This document shows positions 1 through 5,606 of a stretch of 7,480 nt of DNA, in pieces. Each line of letters opens with the position of its first letter. Position 1 is the stretch's first letter. Made by a program: the position numbers and the translations under genes. The stretch comes from Acidimicrobiia bacterium (GTDB lineage Bacteria > Actinomycetota > Acidimicrobiia > IMCC26256 > BP-133), in NCBI GenBank assembly GCA_025934385.1, contig JAICYE010000095.1, forward strand, positions 1-7,480, written 5' to 3'. The notes under the pieces were generated by a model. The model did not search any database, was not told the DNA's origin, and worked only from the letters and a program-made list of their open reading frames with translations.

Positions 1-1
1 C

Positions 2-2137
2 GACGCTCGAGCGGCGGCAACGGGCGCCGCCCTCCCTACAGTCGTGGCCCGCTCGGTGGAGCGCATCGCACCGCTACCGGCGCCGCCGGTGATTCCAAGT
101 ATGCAGAAGGAGCCGGCGAACCCCTTATCAGCCGGCCCGGCAGCGTTGCCGCCGGCGGCGGCGCCGAAACCGTCGCGGCAGGAACCGCGGCCGCCGCCCG
201 TCGTCGGCGGCCGGCCCGCCAGCCGTGAGTCGACCGACGCTCCGACGAGGACCCCGGTGCAGCGCAGCCGGACGGGCGGGGCGAAACCGGTTGCGGATCG
301 GCCGTCAGCGGCCCCGAAGGCAATGCAACCGGCGCCGACGGCGGTGCAACGGGACACGAAGGCCCTGCCCGCCTCCCCGGCGGCGCCTGCCTCCCCGGCG
401 GCGCCTGCCTCCCCGGCGGCGCCCGATCAGGCGGAGACGGCCATCGGGAGCCCCACCCCGGATCGTCGGAGGACGGCGCCGTTGGTCGGCGAGACGCCGC
501 TGGTCAGCCCGGAACAGCCCGCGCATCACGTCGACCCGCCGAGGCCTCCAACCGAGCCGGAACCGTGGCTGGAAGCGCCGATCGGGCCGTCGGTTGCGCC
601 ACCGGTGCCGCCGAGAGCGCCCGGACTCGGCGCCCCGATCACGCCGGTCGAGCGGACCGCCATTCCGCCGCCCTCCGTACAGCGGGCGCCCATCCAGCGC
701 AGTTCGACCCCGACCTCTGATCGGCGCAGCCCCACCCGGGCACCGCTCGCGCCGGACGGATCGCTCCCGGACCCGCCGCCGAACCGAACTCCGGCGCGGC
801 CGGCGACTCCGCGGCCGGCCCCGGTGCAACGCAGCGCGTCGGCGTCGACCCCGGCCGGCCCGACCTCCCTCGACACCAACCCGACGCCGACGGCGCCGGA
901 ATCGAACGCCACGCCGGCGGTTGACGGCGACCACTTCGCCCCGCTTCTCCGGGAACGGCCGCTCCGGGCCGGCGAACCGGAACCGTTGAGCAGCGATGCC
1001 GGCCAGTCCGGGAGCGCTGAAACTCCGCTCCCGCTGGCAACGCCGGATCCTGTCTTGCGGTCGGCACCGGCTGAACGGCGGTTCGCCCTCCCCGAGCCGG
1101 CACCTCGACGCTTCGGTCTGGGCGAGCCGATGTCCGACCGTCCGACGTTGGGGAGTCCCTCGCTGCCGCCGCTTGTACAACTGAGGCCGATCGCGTCCCT
1201 GAAGGCCGAGCCCTCGCCGAAGGCCGATCCCTCGCCCTCGGCCGGACCCGCCCGGGCCGCCGAGTCGCCCGCTCCACTCGCACCTTCGACGTCGGCTGCT
1301 CGAATCCCATCGGCTGTGAATGCGACACGAACCGCGCTGTCCGCGTCGGCTCCGCTGTCCCCACCCGAAGCGATGACACCATCCTGGCCGGCGTCAGCTC
1401 CAGCTTCCGGTCCGGTCGCGGCCGGTTCCCGCCCGATCCCGACGGTGAGCTCGGCGTCGCTTCCGGCCGCGCCGGCCATTCCGCTCCAGCGCCAGGTGTC
1501 TCGGCCCACGACCCGGCCGGCCGGGACCGCAGTTTCCGCCGTCCCCGTCCGGCGGGCTGATGCGCCCCCACCGCCGAGGCTTCCATCGGCACCGCTGATC
1601 GGTGAGCGGCCGCCGCTGGGCACCAACGCCGATCCCCCCATCGGGCCGACGGTGTCGGCGCTCCCGCCCGGCGCGGCTGCTCCCGACCCGGTTGTCGACG
1701 CCACCCCGACTGTCCAGCGGGCAGCCGGACGCCGCCAGCGGCGATCGACCCCCACCGCCAGCCCGCCGACCGGACCGGCCACCACGCCCTCGACCGCGCC
1801 CCTGGAGCTTCCCGTCGCCACCCCCACCAGTACGGCCGCCCCGGCGACGGCGACGTCCTCGCTGCCGGCCACGCCGACGGCCGTCGCCGCTCCGCCTTCC
1901 CCGCCGGCCGCCGTGGCGGCAACGGGTACCGCGACGGCGGCCGATACGTGGTCAGCGCCTGCGGCGGAAGCGACAGTCCCAACGCCGACAACGGCGGCCC
2001 CGGCCCCCGAGCCCCCGTCGACTCTGGAACTCGACCGGCTCGCCGCCCAGCTCTACGACCGGGTCGCCGCCCGGCTCCGGACGGAACTGAGGCTCGACCG
2101 CGAGCGGGCCGGCCTCCTCACCGACATCCGCCGCTGA
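2..2137 (+). CDS. Long Pro/Ala-rich disordered CIS-locus protein with VQR-type motifs (5' end outside window)
   Basis: Function not established. At least 711 codons are open. The first possible start in the window is a GTG at 44, but it has no purine-rich ribosome site and the frame has no stop back to base 2, so the start is probably upstream. Numbering from that GTG, residues 1-660 are low-complexity Pro/Ala/Thr/Ser, with almost no aromatic residues, signal peptide or membrane segment. VQR-like tripeptides recur at 72, 101, 212, 217 (IQR), 261, 481 (LQR) and 557. Variants of 'APLxGERPL' occur at 145, 299 and 517, and 'GLGxP(I/M)' at 194 and 358. Residues 661-697 change character to a charged, probably amphipathic helix containing AAQLYDRVAARLRTELRL. 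It lies 12 bases upstream of the tube gene. From memory, similar Pro-rich VQR proteins occur in actinobacterial CIS loci; a docking, adaptor or cargo role is inference. The coding call is supported by the operon junction and the structured C-terminus. Confidence 0.8.
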   Translation, partial: DARAAATGAALPTVVARSVERIAPLPAPPVIPSMQKEPANPLSAGPAALPPAAAPKPSRQEPRPPPVVGGRPASRESTDAPTRTPVQRSRTGGAKPVADRPSAAPKAMQPAPTAVQRDTKALPASPAAPASPAAPASPAAPDQAETAIGSPTPDRRRTAPLVGETPLVSPEQPAHHVDPPRPPTEPEPWLEAPIGPSVAPPVPPRAPGLGAPITPVERTAIPPPSVQRAPIQRSSTPTSDRRSPTRAPLAPDGSLPDPPPNRTPARPATPRPAPVQRSASASTPAGPTSLDTNPTPTAPESNATPAVDGDHFAPLLRERPLRAGEPEPLSSDAGQSGSAETPLPLATPDPVLRSAPAERRFALPEPAPRRFGLGEPMSDRPTLGSPSLPPLVQLRPIASLKAEPSPKADPSPSAGPARAAESPAPLAPSTSAARIPSAVNATRTALSASAPLSPPEAMTPSWPASAPASGPVAAGSRPIPTVSSASLPAAPAIPLQRQVSRPTTRPAGTAVSAVPVRRADAPPPPRLPSAPLIGERPPLGTNADPPIGPTVSALPPGAAAPDPVVDATPTVQRAAGRRQRRSTPTASPPTGPATTPSTAPLELPVATPTSTAAPATATSSLPATPTAVAAPPSPPAAVAATGTATAADTWSAPAAEATVPTPTTAAPAPEPPSTLELDRLAAQLYDRVAARLRTELRLDRERAGLLTDIRR
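371..424 (+). repeat. Three tandem 18-bp units encoding ASPAAP
   Basis: The unit gcctccccggcggcgcct occurs at 371-388 and 389-406, and at 407-424 with only its last base changed. The repeat is in frame with the Pro-rich gene and encodes three ASPAAP hexapeptides. Near identity at DNA level, including synonymous positions, points to recent duplication by slippage rather than protein-level selection. Copy number may therefore vary between strains. Confidence 0.93.
2024..2134 (+). other. C-terminal charged helical segment of the Pro-rich protein
   Basis: The last 37 residues before the stop contrast sharply with the disordered body: almost no proline, many Arg, Glu and Asp, and Leu/Val/Tyr spaced three or four apart (LDRLAAQLYDRVAARL, then LRTELRLDRERAGLL). 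This pattern fits one amphipathic helix or short coiled coil. It is the only part of the protein in this window likely to fold, so it is the best candidate for contact with another CIS component. The helix is inferred from residue pattern only. Confidence 0.6.
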
Positions 2138-2139
2138 GA

Positions 2140-2144
2140 AAGGA
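2140..2144 (+). promoter_or_regulatory. Ribosome binding site of the tail tube gene
   Basis: AAGGA lies 5 bases before the ATG at 2150 and directly after the stop of the Pro-rich gene (2135-2137). It supports this ATG as the start and links translation of the two genes. Confidence 0.7.
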
Positions 2145-2149
2145 ACACC

Positions 2150-2581
2150 ATGGCGCCCGCTGTCACCGCCGACCCGTCCGTAGGGGTGTGCTTCGGATTG
2201 ATCATCGACCAACACGACCTCGGTGCCTTCGTCACCTGTGACGGCCTGTCCCTCGAGATCGAGATCAAGTCCGTCGAAGAAGGCGGCAACAACCTCTTCG
2301 TCCACCAACTGCCGGGCCGGATCAAGTACCAGAACATCAAGCTGACCCGGCCGGTGAACGCCGACTCGGCCAAGGTCCGCTCCTGGCTGGCGTCGATGAA
2401 CGGCCAGATCCGCCGGACGACCGCCGAGATCACGGCCATGACGGCCAGAAACACGAAGGTGGCCAGCTGGGGCCTGGTCGGCGTCATCCCCGTCCGCTGG
2501 CAGGGCCCCTCGTTCAGCGCCGAGTCGCCCTCGGTGGCGATCGAGACCCTCGAGTTCGCCCACAATGGGTTCATCAAGTAG
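2150..2581 (+). CDS. Phage/CIS tail tube protein, gp19-like
   Basis: Inner-tube protein of a contractile tail: such proteins stack as hexameric rings inside the sheath to form the tube driven through the target membrane. The 143-residue length is normal for the T4 gp19-like family (PF06841/TIGR02241). Recognisable features are VGVCFGLIIDQHDLGAFVTC at 11-30, EEGGNN at 43-48, LPGRIKYQNIKLTRPVN at 54-70 (the family's signature strand region), a Trp at 107, PVRWQGP at 114-120 and the ending IETLEFAHNGF at 131-141. There is no signal peptide, as expected for a cytoplasmically assembled particle. The start has a good ribosome site, and the stop lies 2 bases before the next ATG. By position next to the LysM and VgrG genes it resembles Afp5, the tube ring nearest the spike, rather than the bulk tube Afp1. 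That assignment is inference, because genes further upstream are not visible. Confidence 0.93.
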   Translation: MAPAVTADPSVGVCFGLIIDQHDLGAFVTCDGLSLEIEIKSVEEGGNNLFVHQLPGRIKYQNIKLTRPVNADSAKVRSWLASMNGQIRRTTAEITAMTARNTKVASWGLVGVIPVRWQGPSFSAESPSVAIETLEFAHNGFIK

Positions 2582-2583
2582 CC

Positions 2584-3306
2584 ATGCCTGCCGCCGGCGC
2601 CAAACTCGAGAAGGCCAACCTCATCGTCGTCGAGCCGCCGACGCCGGCCGGCAAGCCGCCTTCGGTGGCCAAGGTCCTGAGTTCGCCGAAGGTCGGCGAG
2701 GGCGAGATCGAGTTTCAGTTCAACCCGGCCGAGTACAGCGTCTCGAGAACTGCGGCGTGGAAGCGGGAAAACACGAAGGTCTCCATGGGGATGCCCGAGT
2801 TCCTCGGCCCGGGGCCGCGCTCGATCGAACTGAAGATGTTCCTCGACGACACCGACGCCGCCTCGCCGAGGTTGACCAAGAAGGTCGAGTTGCTGTTCCG
2901 CTGCGTCGTCCCCACCGATCGCTCGGTCACGGCCCAGAAGCCGTCGCCGCCCTGGGTCGTGTTCGGCTGGGGCTCGAAGGTCGACCTCGTCGCCGTCGTG
3001 ACTTCGGTGAGCGCCGACTACACCTACTTCCGATCCGACGGCACCCCTCTCCGGGCGGAGTGCAAGCTCACGCTGGAAGAGGTCCCCACCAAGCCCGCCC
3101 GCCAGAACCCGACGTCGGGCGGACTCAGCGCCCGGACGACCCACCGTGTCCTGGCCGGCGACACGCTCGCCTCCATCGCCTTCGACGAGTATGACGACCC
3201 GACCCGCTGGCGCGTCCTGGCCGAGGCCAACAACATCGACGACCCGATCCGTCTCCGCATCGGGACAGAACTGCTCGTCCCGCCCCGCACCGAAGTCATC
3301 TCCTGA
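2584..3306 (+). CDS. CIS baseplate hub/tube-associated protein with C-terminal LysM domain (Afp7/gp53-like)
   Basis: Structural protein thought to clamp the tube end to the spike and baseplate. The N-terminal part (about 40-170) matches the contractile-injection-system tube domain (PF19266 type). It shows FQFNPAEY at 44-51, a charged segment at 58-65, PPWVVFGWG at 122-130 and PLRAECKLTLEEV at 155-167. A linker at 168-185 leads into a LysM domain (186-234): THRVLAGDTLASIAFDEY, then DPTRWRVLAEANNIDDP, then the closing GTELLVPP. In T4 gp53 and Afp7 the LysM fold serves baseplate assembly rather than peptidoglycan binding, and the same is likely here because there is no signal peptide. The length of 240 is normal. 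The ATG follows the tube stop after 2 bases and has no convincing ribosome site, so translation is probably coupled to the tube gene. Confidence 0.92.
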   Translation: MPAAGAKLEKANLIVVEPPTPAGKPPSVAKVLSSPKVGEGEIEFQFNPAEYSVSRTAAWKRENTKVSMGMPEFLGPGPRSIELKMFLDDTDAASPRLTKKVELLFRCVVPTDRSVTAQKPSPPWVVFGWGSKVDLVAVVTSVSADYTYFRSDGTPLRAECKLTLEEVPTKPARQNPTSGGLSARTTHRVLAGDTLASIAFDEYDDPTRWRVLAEANNIDDPIRLRIGTELLVPPRTEVIS

Positions 3307-3319
3307 AGACGACCGCGCC

Positions 3320-3325
3320 GAGGAG
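3320..3325 (+). promoter_or_regulatory. Closely spaced ribosome binding site of the VgrG-like gene
   Basis: GAGGAG is an excellent anti-Shine-Dalgarno match but ends only 2 bases before the ATG at 3328, shorter than the usual 5-9. There is no other start codon in this frame between the preceding stop (3304-3306) and 3328. The first protein residues already look like the family's N-terminus, so this ATG is kept. Confidence 0.5.
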
Positions 3326-3327
3326 CC

Positions 3328-5178
3328 ATGCCGGCCACCAAACAGTTCACCGCCCTTCTGCAGATCAAGATCGGGGGCGCGGCCCTGCCGCCGGACGTCG
3401 CCGACCGCCTCGTCAGCGCCTACGTCGACGAGTCCATCGGTCAGGCGTCAATGTTCGTGCTCAGCTTCGCCGACCCTGACCGCGCCGTGGTGGCCTCGGC
3501 AGGGGCGGAAATTGGCGGGCTGGTGGTCCTGTCCGTCGTGACCCCCGATCCCGGTCCGCCCCAAACGCTGCTCCACGGCGAGGTCACGGCCCTGGAAGCC
3601 GAGTTCGACGCCTACGGCAGCATGACCGTCATCCGGGGCTTCGATCACGTCCACCGGCTTCATCGCGGTCACCAGAGCGGCGTCTACACCAACATGAGCT
3701 ATTCCGACGTGGCCCGGAAAGTGGCCCAGAAGGCGGGGCTGGCGGTGGGCACGGTCGACCCCAGCTCGACCGTGCATGACCATGTCGGCCGGAACAATTG
3801 TTCCGACTGGCAGTTCCTCGCCGGTCTCGCCGACGAGCTCGGCTACGAAGTGCTCGTCACCGAGGGGAAGTTCAACTTCCGCAAGCCGACAAGGGCGTCC
3901 ACGGGGCCGGCGGAGGGCACGCTCGAGTCGACCAACGCCCTGGCGATCGTCCCCCAGGACGATCTCCTCCGGTTCCGGGCCACCCTGACGTCGGCCGAGC
4001 AGGTCGCCAGCGTCGAGGTTCGGGGCTGGGACGCCAAAGCGAAGAAGGCGCTCGTGGGGAAGGCCCAGGCCGATACGGCCAGCGCCATCGCCGGCGTCGC
4101 GCCGAAGAAGCTGGCCTCCACGTTCGGTGGCCCCACCTATGTCACGGGCGACACTCCCTTCGACAGCCAGGGGGCGGTCGACGGCGTGGCCAAGGCGCTG
4201 GCCGACGAGATCGCCGCCGCCGCCGCCGAAATCGAGGGCGTCGCCCGGGGAAACCCGAAGCTCCGGGCGGGAACGGCCGTCAGTCTGGGCCAGACCGGCG
4301 ATCCATTCGACGGGAAGTACACACTCACCACCGTTCGCCACATCTTCGACCCCGAGACGGGCTACACGACGGCCTTCACGGCCAGCGGCCGCCATCCACA
4401 CTCGCTGCGGACCCTCACCGGCCACGATGTCGGGCGGCGGGGTTCGGGCCCCCGGATCCCCGGTGTGGTCAACGGAGTCGTGACCGACGTCAAGGATCCC
4501 GACAAGATCGGCCGGGTGAAAGTCAAGCTGTCCAGCCTGGCCGACACCTACGTGACGGACTGGGTGCGCGTGGCCCACATCGGAGCGGGCCCGCAGCGCG
4601 GTCTCAGCTTCGTCCCCGAGGTCAACGACGAGGTGCTGGTGGCCTTCGACCACGGCGACCTCCGCCAGCCGTATGTGCTCGGGGGGCTCTACAACCACCA
4701 GGACAAGCCTCTCCCGGACGCAACGGTGATCGACAGCGGCAAAGGCGCGGTTGACAGCCGGGGCATCATCTCCCGGCTGGGGCACCGGATCATCTTCAAC
4801 GACAACGAAACCAAGAGCACCGGGATCCAGATCTCGACGGCCAAGCAGCCGCTGGAGATCCTGATGGACGACAAGACGAAGACGATCAAGATCTCCGGCA
4901 CCGGCGACGTCGTCATCGAGACACAGGGCAACGTGAGCGTCAAGGCCCAGAAGAACTTCGAGGTCGACGCCCAACAGATCTCGCTCAAGGCGAAGAAGGG
5001 CGTCACCGTCGACGCCGGCGGCGGGGACTTCAAGGCCACGGGTGTGAACGCCGACGTCGAGGGCAAGGCCGGGGCCAAGCTCAAGGCGGCCAAGGTCGAC
5101 ATCAACGCCGACGCCGAGGGCACCGTGAAGGCCGGCGCCATGCTCGTCCTCCAGGGCGCGCTGGTGAAGATCAACTGA
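3328..5178 (+). CDS. VgrG/gp27-gp5-like spike protein of the CIS (Afp8-like)
   Basis: Trimeric central spike and hub that caps the tube and carries the tip. It has 616 residues. Residues 1-360 form the gp27/gpD-like hub: an N-terminal barrel, LLHGEVTALEAEF at 81-93, VIRGFDHVHRLHRG at 101-114, SYSDVARKVAQKAGL at 124-138, and NNCSDWQFLAGLADELGYEV at 156-175. Residues 376-457 form the gp5-like OB fold (PF04717 type): GVVNGVVTDVKDPDKIGRVK, DWVRVAHIGAGPQRG, and VPEVNDEVLVAFDHGD followed by YVLGGLYN. From about 494 a repetitive tail rich in alternating Val/Ile/Ala and Lys/Asp (DVVIETQGNVSVKA, then NFEVDAQQISLKAKKGVTVD) runs to the end, matching the triple-stranded beta-helix needle. No lysozyme insert and no toxic C-terminal extension is visible. 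The protein ends in LVLQGALVKIN, which offers a blunt end for a PAAR tip. A (GCC)5 run encodes five alanines at 296-300. Confidence 0.95.
   Translation: MPATKQFTALLQIKIGGAALPPDVADRLVSAYVDESIGQASMFVLSFADPDRAVVASAGAEIGGLVVLSVVTPDPGPPQTLLHGEVTALEAEFDAYGSMTVIRGFDHVHRLHRGHQSGVYTNMSYSDVARKVAQKAGLAVGTVDPSSTVHDHVGRNNCSDWQFLAGLADELGYEVLVTEGKFNFRKPTRASTGPAEGTLESTNALAIVPQDDLLRFRATLTSAEQVASVEVRGWDAKAKKALVGKAQADTASAIAGVAPKKLASTFGGPTYVTGDTPFDSQGAVDGVAKALADEIAAAAAEIEGVARGNPKLRAGTAVSLGQTGDPFDGKYTLTTVRHIFDPETGYTTAFTASGRHPHSLRTLTGHDVGRRGSGPRIPGVVNGVVTDVKDPDKIGRVKVKLSSLADTYVTDWVRVAHIGAGPQRGLSFVPEVNDEVLVAFDHGDLRQPYVLGGLYNHQDKPLPDATVIDSGKGAVDSRGIISRLGHRIIFNDNETKSTGIQISTAKQPLEILMDDKTKTIKISGTGDVVIETQGNVSVKAQKNFEVDAQQISLKAKKGVTVDAGGGDFKATGVNADVEGKAGAKLKAAKVDINADAEGTVKAGAMLVLQGALVKIN
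3790..3805. other. Perfect 16-bp palindrome CGGAACAATTGTTCCG inside the VgrG-like gene
   Basis: The two 8-base arms are exactly complementary with no loop. The core GAAC-AATT-GTTC fits the GAAC-N4-GTTC pattern of Gram-positive/actinobacterial LexA (SOS) operators, but the flanking bases are G and C rather than the preferred C and G. It lies within codons for RNNCS of the spike hub, far from any gene start, so a regulatory role is unproven. The palindrome itself is certain. Confidence 0.35.
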
Positions 5179-5188
5179 GGCACGAGGG

Positions 5189-5192
5189 GGAG
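5189..5192 (+). promoter_or_regulatory. Ribosome binding site of the gp25-like gene
   Basis: GGAG, at the end of a longer purine run from 5184, lies 7 bases before the ATG at 5200. It supports this start, which gives the normal family N-terminus. Confidence 0.65.
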
Positions 5193-5199
5193 CGACGTC

Positions 5200-5595
5200 A
5201 TGAGCGAGGAGTTCATCGGGGCGGGATGGGCCTTCCCCGCCCGCACCGACGCCACGGGCGGCATCGCCCTGGCCACCGGCGACCGGGAACTCGAGGAGTC
5301 GATGCGCCTCATCCTGGCCACCGCCCCCGGGGAGCGGCCGATGCGGCCGGAGTTCGGCTGCGCCGTCCACGACTTCGTCTTCGCCCCCGCCGACGCCACC
5401 ACCGCCGGCCGGATCGCCTACGAGGTGCGGGCCTCGCTGGAACGCTGGGAGCCCCGGGTCGAGATCGCCGAGGTGGAGGTCACCATCGATCCTGTGGCCG
5501 CCGCCACCCTGTGGATCGAGATCCGCTATGTGCGCCGCGGCACCAACGACCCCCGCAACCTCGTCTTCCCCTTCTACGTGATCCCGACGGAGTAA
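5200..5595 (+). CDS. gp25-like baseplate wedge protein (GPW_gp25 family, Afp9-like)
   Basis: Wedge protein that contacts the first sheath ring and helps start sheath assembly at the baseplate. Its 131 residues are typical of the GPW_gp25 family (PF04965). Visible signatures are the N-terminal GAGWAFP at 7-13, EESMRLILATAPGERPMRPE at 32-51 continuing with FGC (the family's core EPR-like motif region, here GERPMRPEFG), a helix at 68-83 ending in ERWEPRVEI, then the strands EVEVTI and LWIEIRYVRRG and the closing NLVFPFYVI at 120-128. There is no signal peptide. It starts 21 bases after the spike gene, and its stop overlaps the ribosome site of the next gene. No PAAR gene lies on either side, although many CIS loci place one here. 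Confidence 0.94.
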   Translation: MSEEFIGAGWAFPARTDATGGIALATGDRELEESMRLILATAPGERPMRPEFGCAVHDFVFAPADATTAGRIAYEVRASLERWEPRVEIAEVEVTIDPVAAATLWIEIRYVRRGTNDPRNLVFPFYVIPTE

Positions 5596-5599
5596 GGAG
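5594..5599 (+). promoter_or_regulatory. Ribosome binding site that fixes the GTG start of the baseplate-J-like gene
   Basis: AAGGAG overlaps the TAA stop of the gp25-like gene (5593-5595) and lies 7 bases before the GTG at 5607. Together with the family-like N-terminus LPAPNLDDRRFQDLV, this fixes the start. Confidence 0.75.
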
Positions 5600-5606
5600 A
5601 CACACC

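Noticed and set aside
186..242. Possible frameshift in the baseplate-J gene at the seven-C or seven-G runs (5837-5843, 6675-6681); the range given here is only a placeholder
   Set aside because: The translation stays in the same frame and family-like on both sides of both runs, so no frameshift is present.
225..989. 254-codon Arg-rich plus-strand ORF inside the Pro-rich gene
   Set aside because: It is a frame-shifted reading of Pro/Ala codons (GCC/CCG read as CCG/CGC). No ribosome site or domain was seen.
526..1991. Long minus-strand ORFs of about 450 codons (526-1872 and 639-1991)
   Set aside because: They are antisense to the Pro-rich gene and arise because high GC leaves few stops. Their translations are Gly/Ala/Arg-rich with no domain, and they have no operon context.
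2053..3144. 363-codon minus-strand ORF crossing the tube and LysM genes
   Set aside because: It overlaps two well-recognised genes and their junction, and has no domain of its own.
4213..4227. (GCC)5 microsatellite in the VgrG-like gene
   Set aside because: It simply encodes a five-alanine stretch in a helix or linker; short GCC runs are common in GC-rich genes.
3448..5370. 640-codon minus-strand ORF opposite the VgrG-like gene
   Set aside because: The plus strand encodes an unmistakable hub-OB-needle protein here. The antisense product lacks recognisable motifs and spans the VgrG/gp25 gene boundary.
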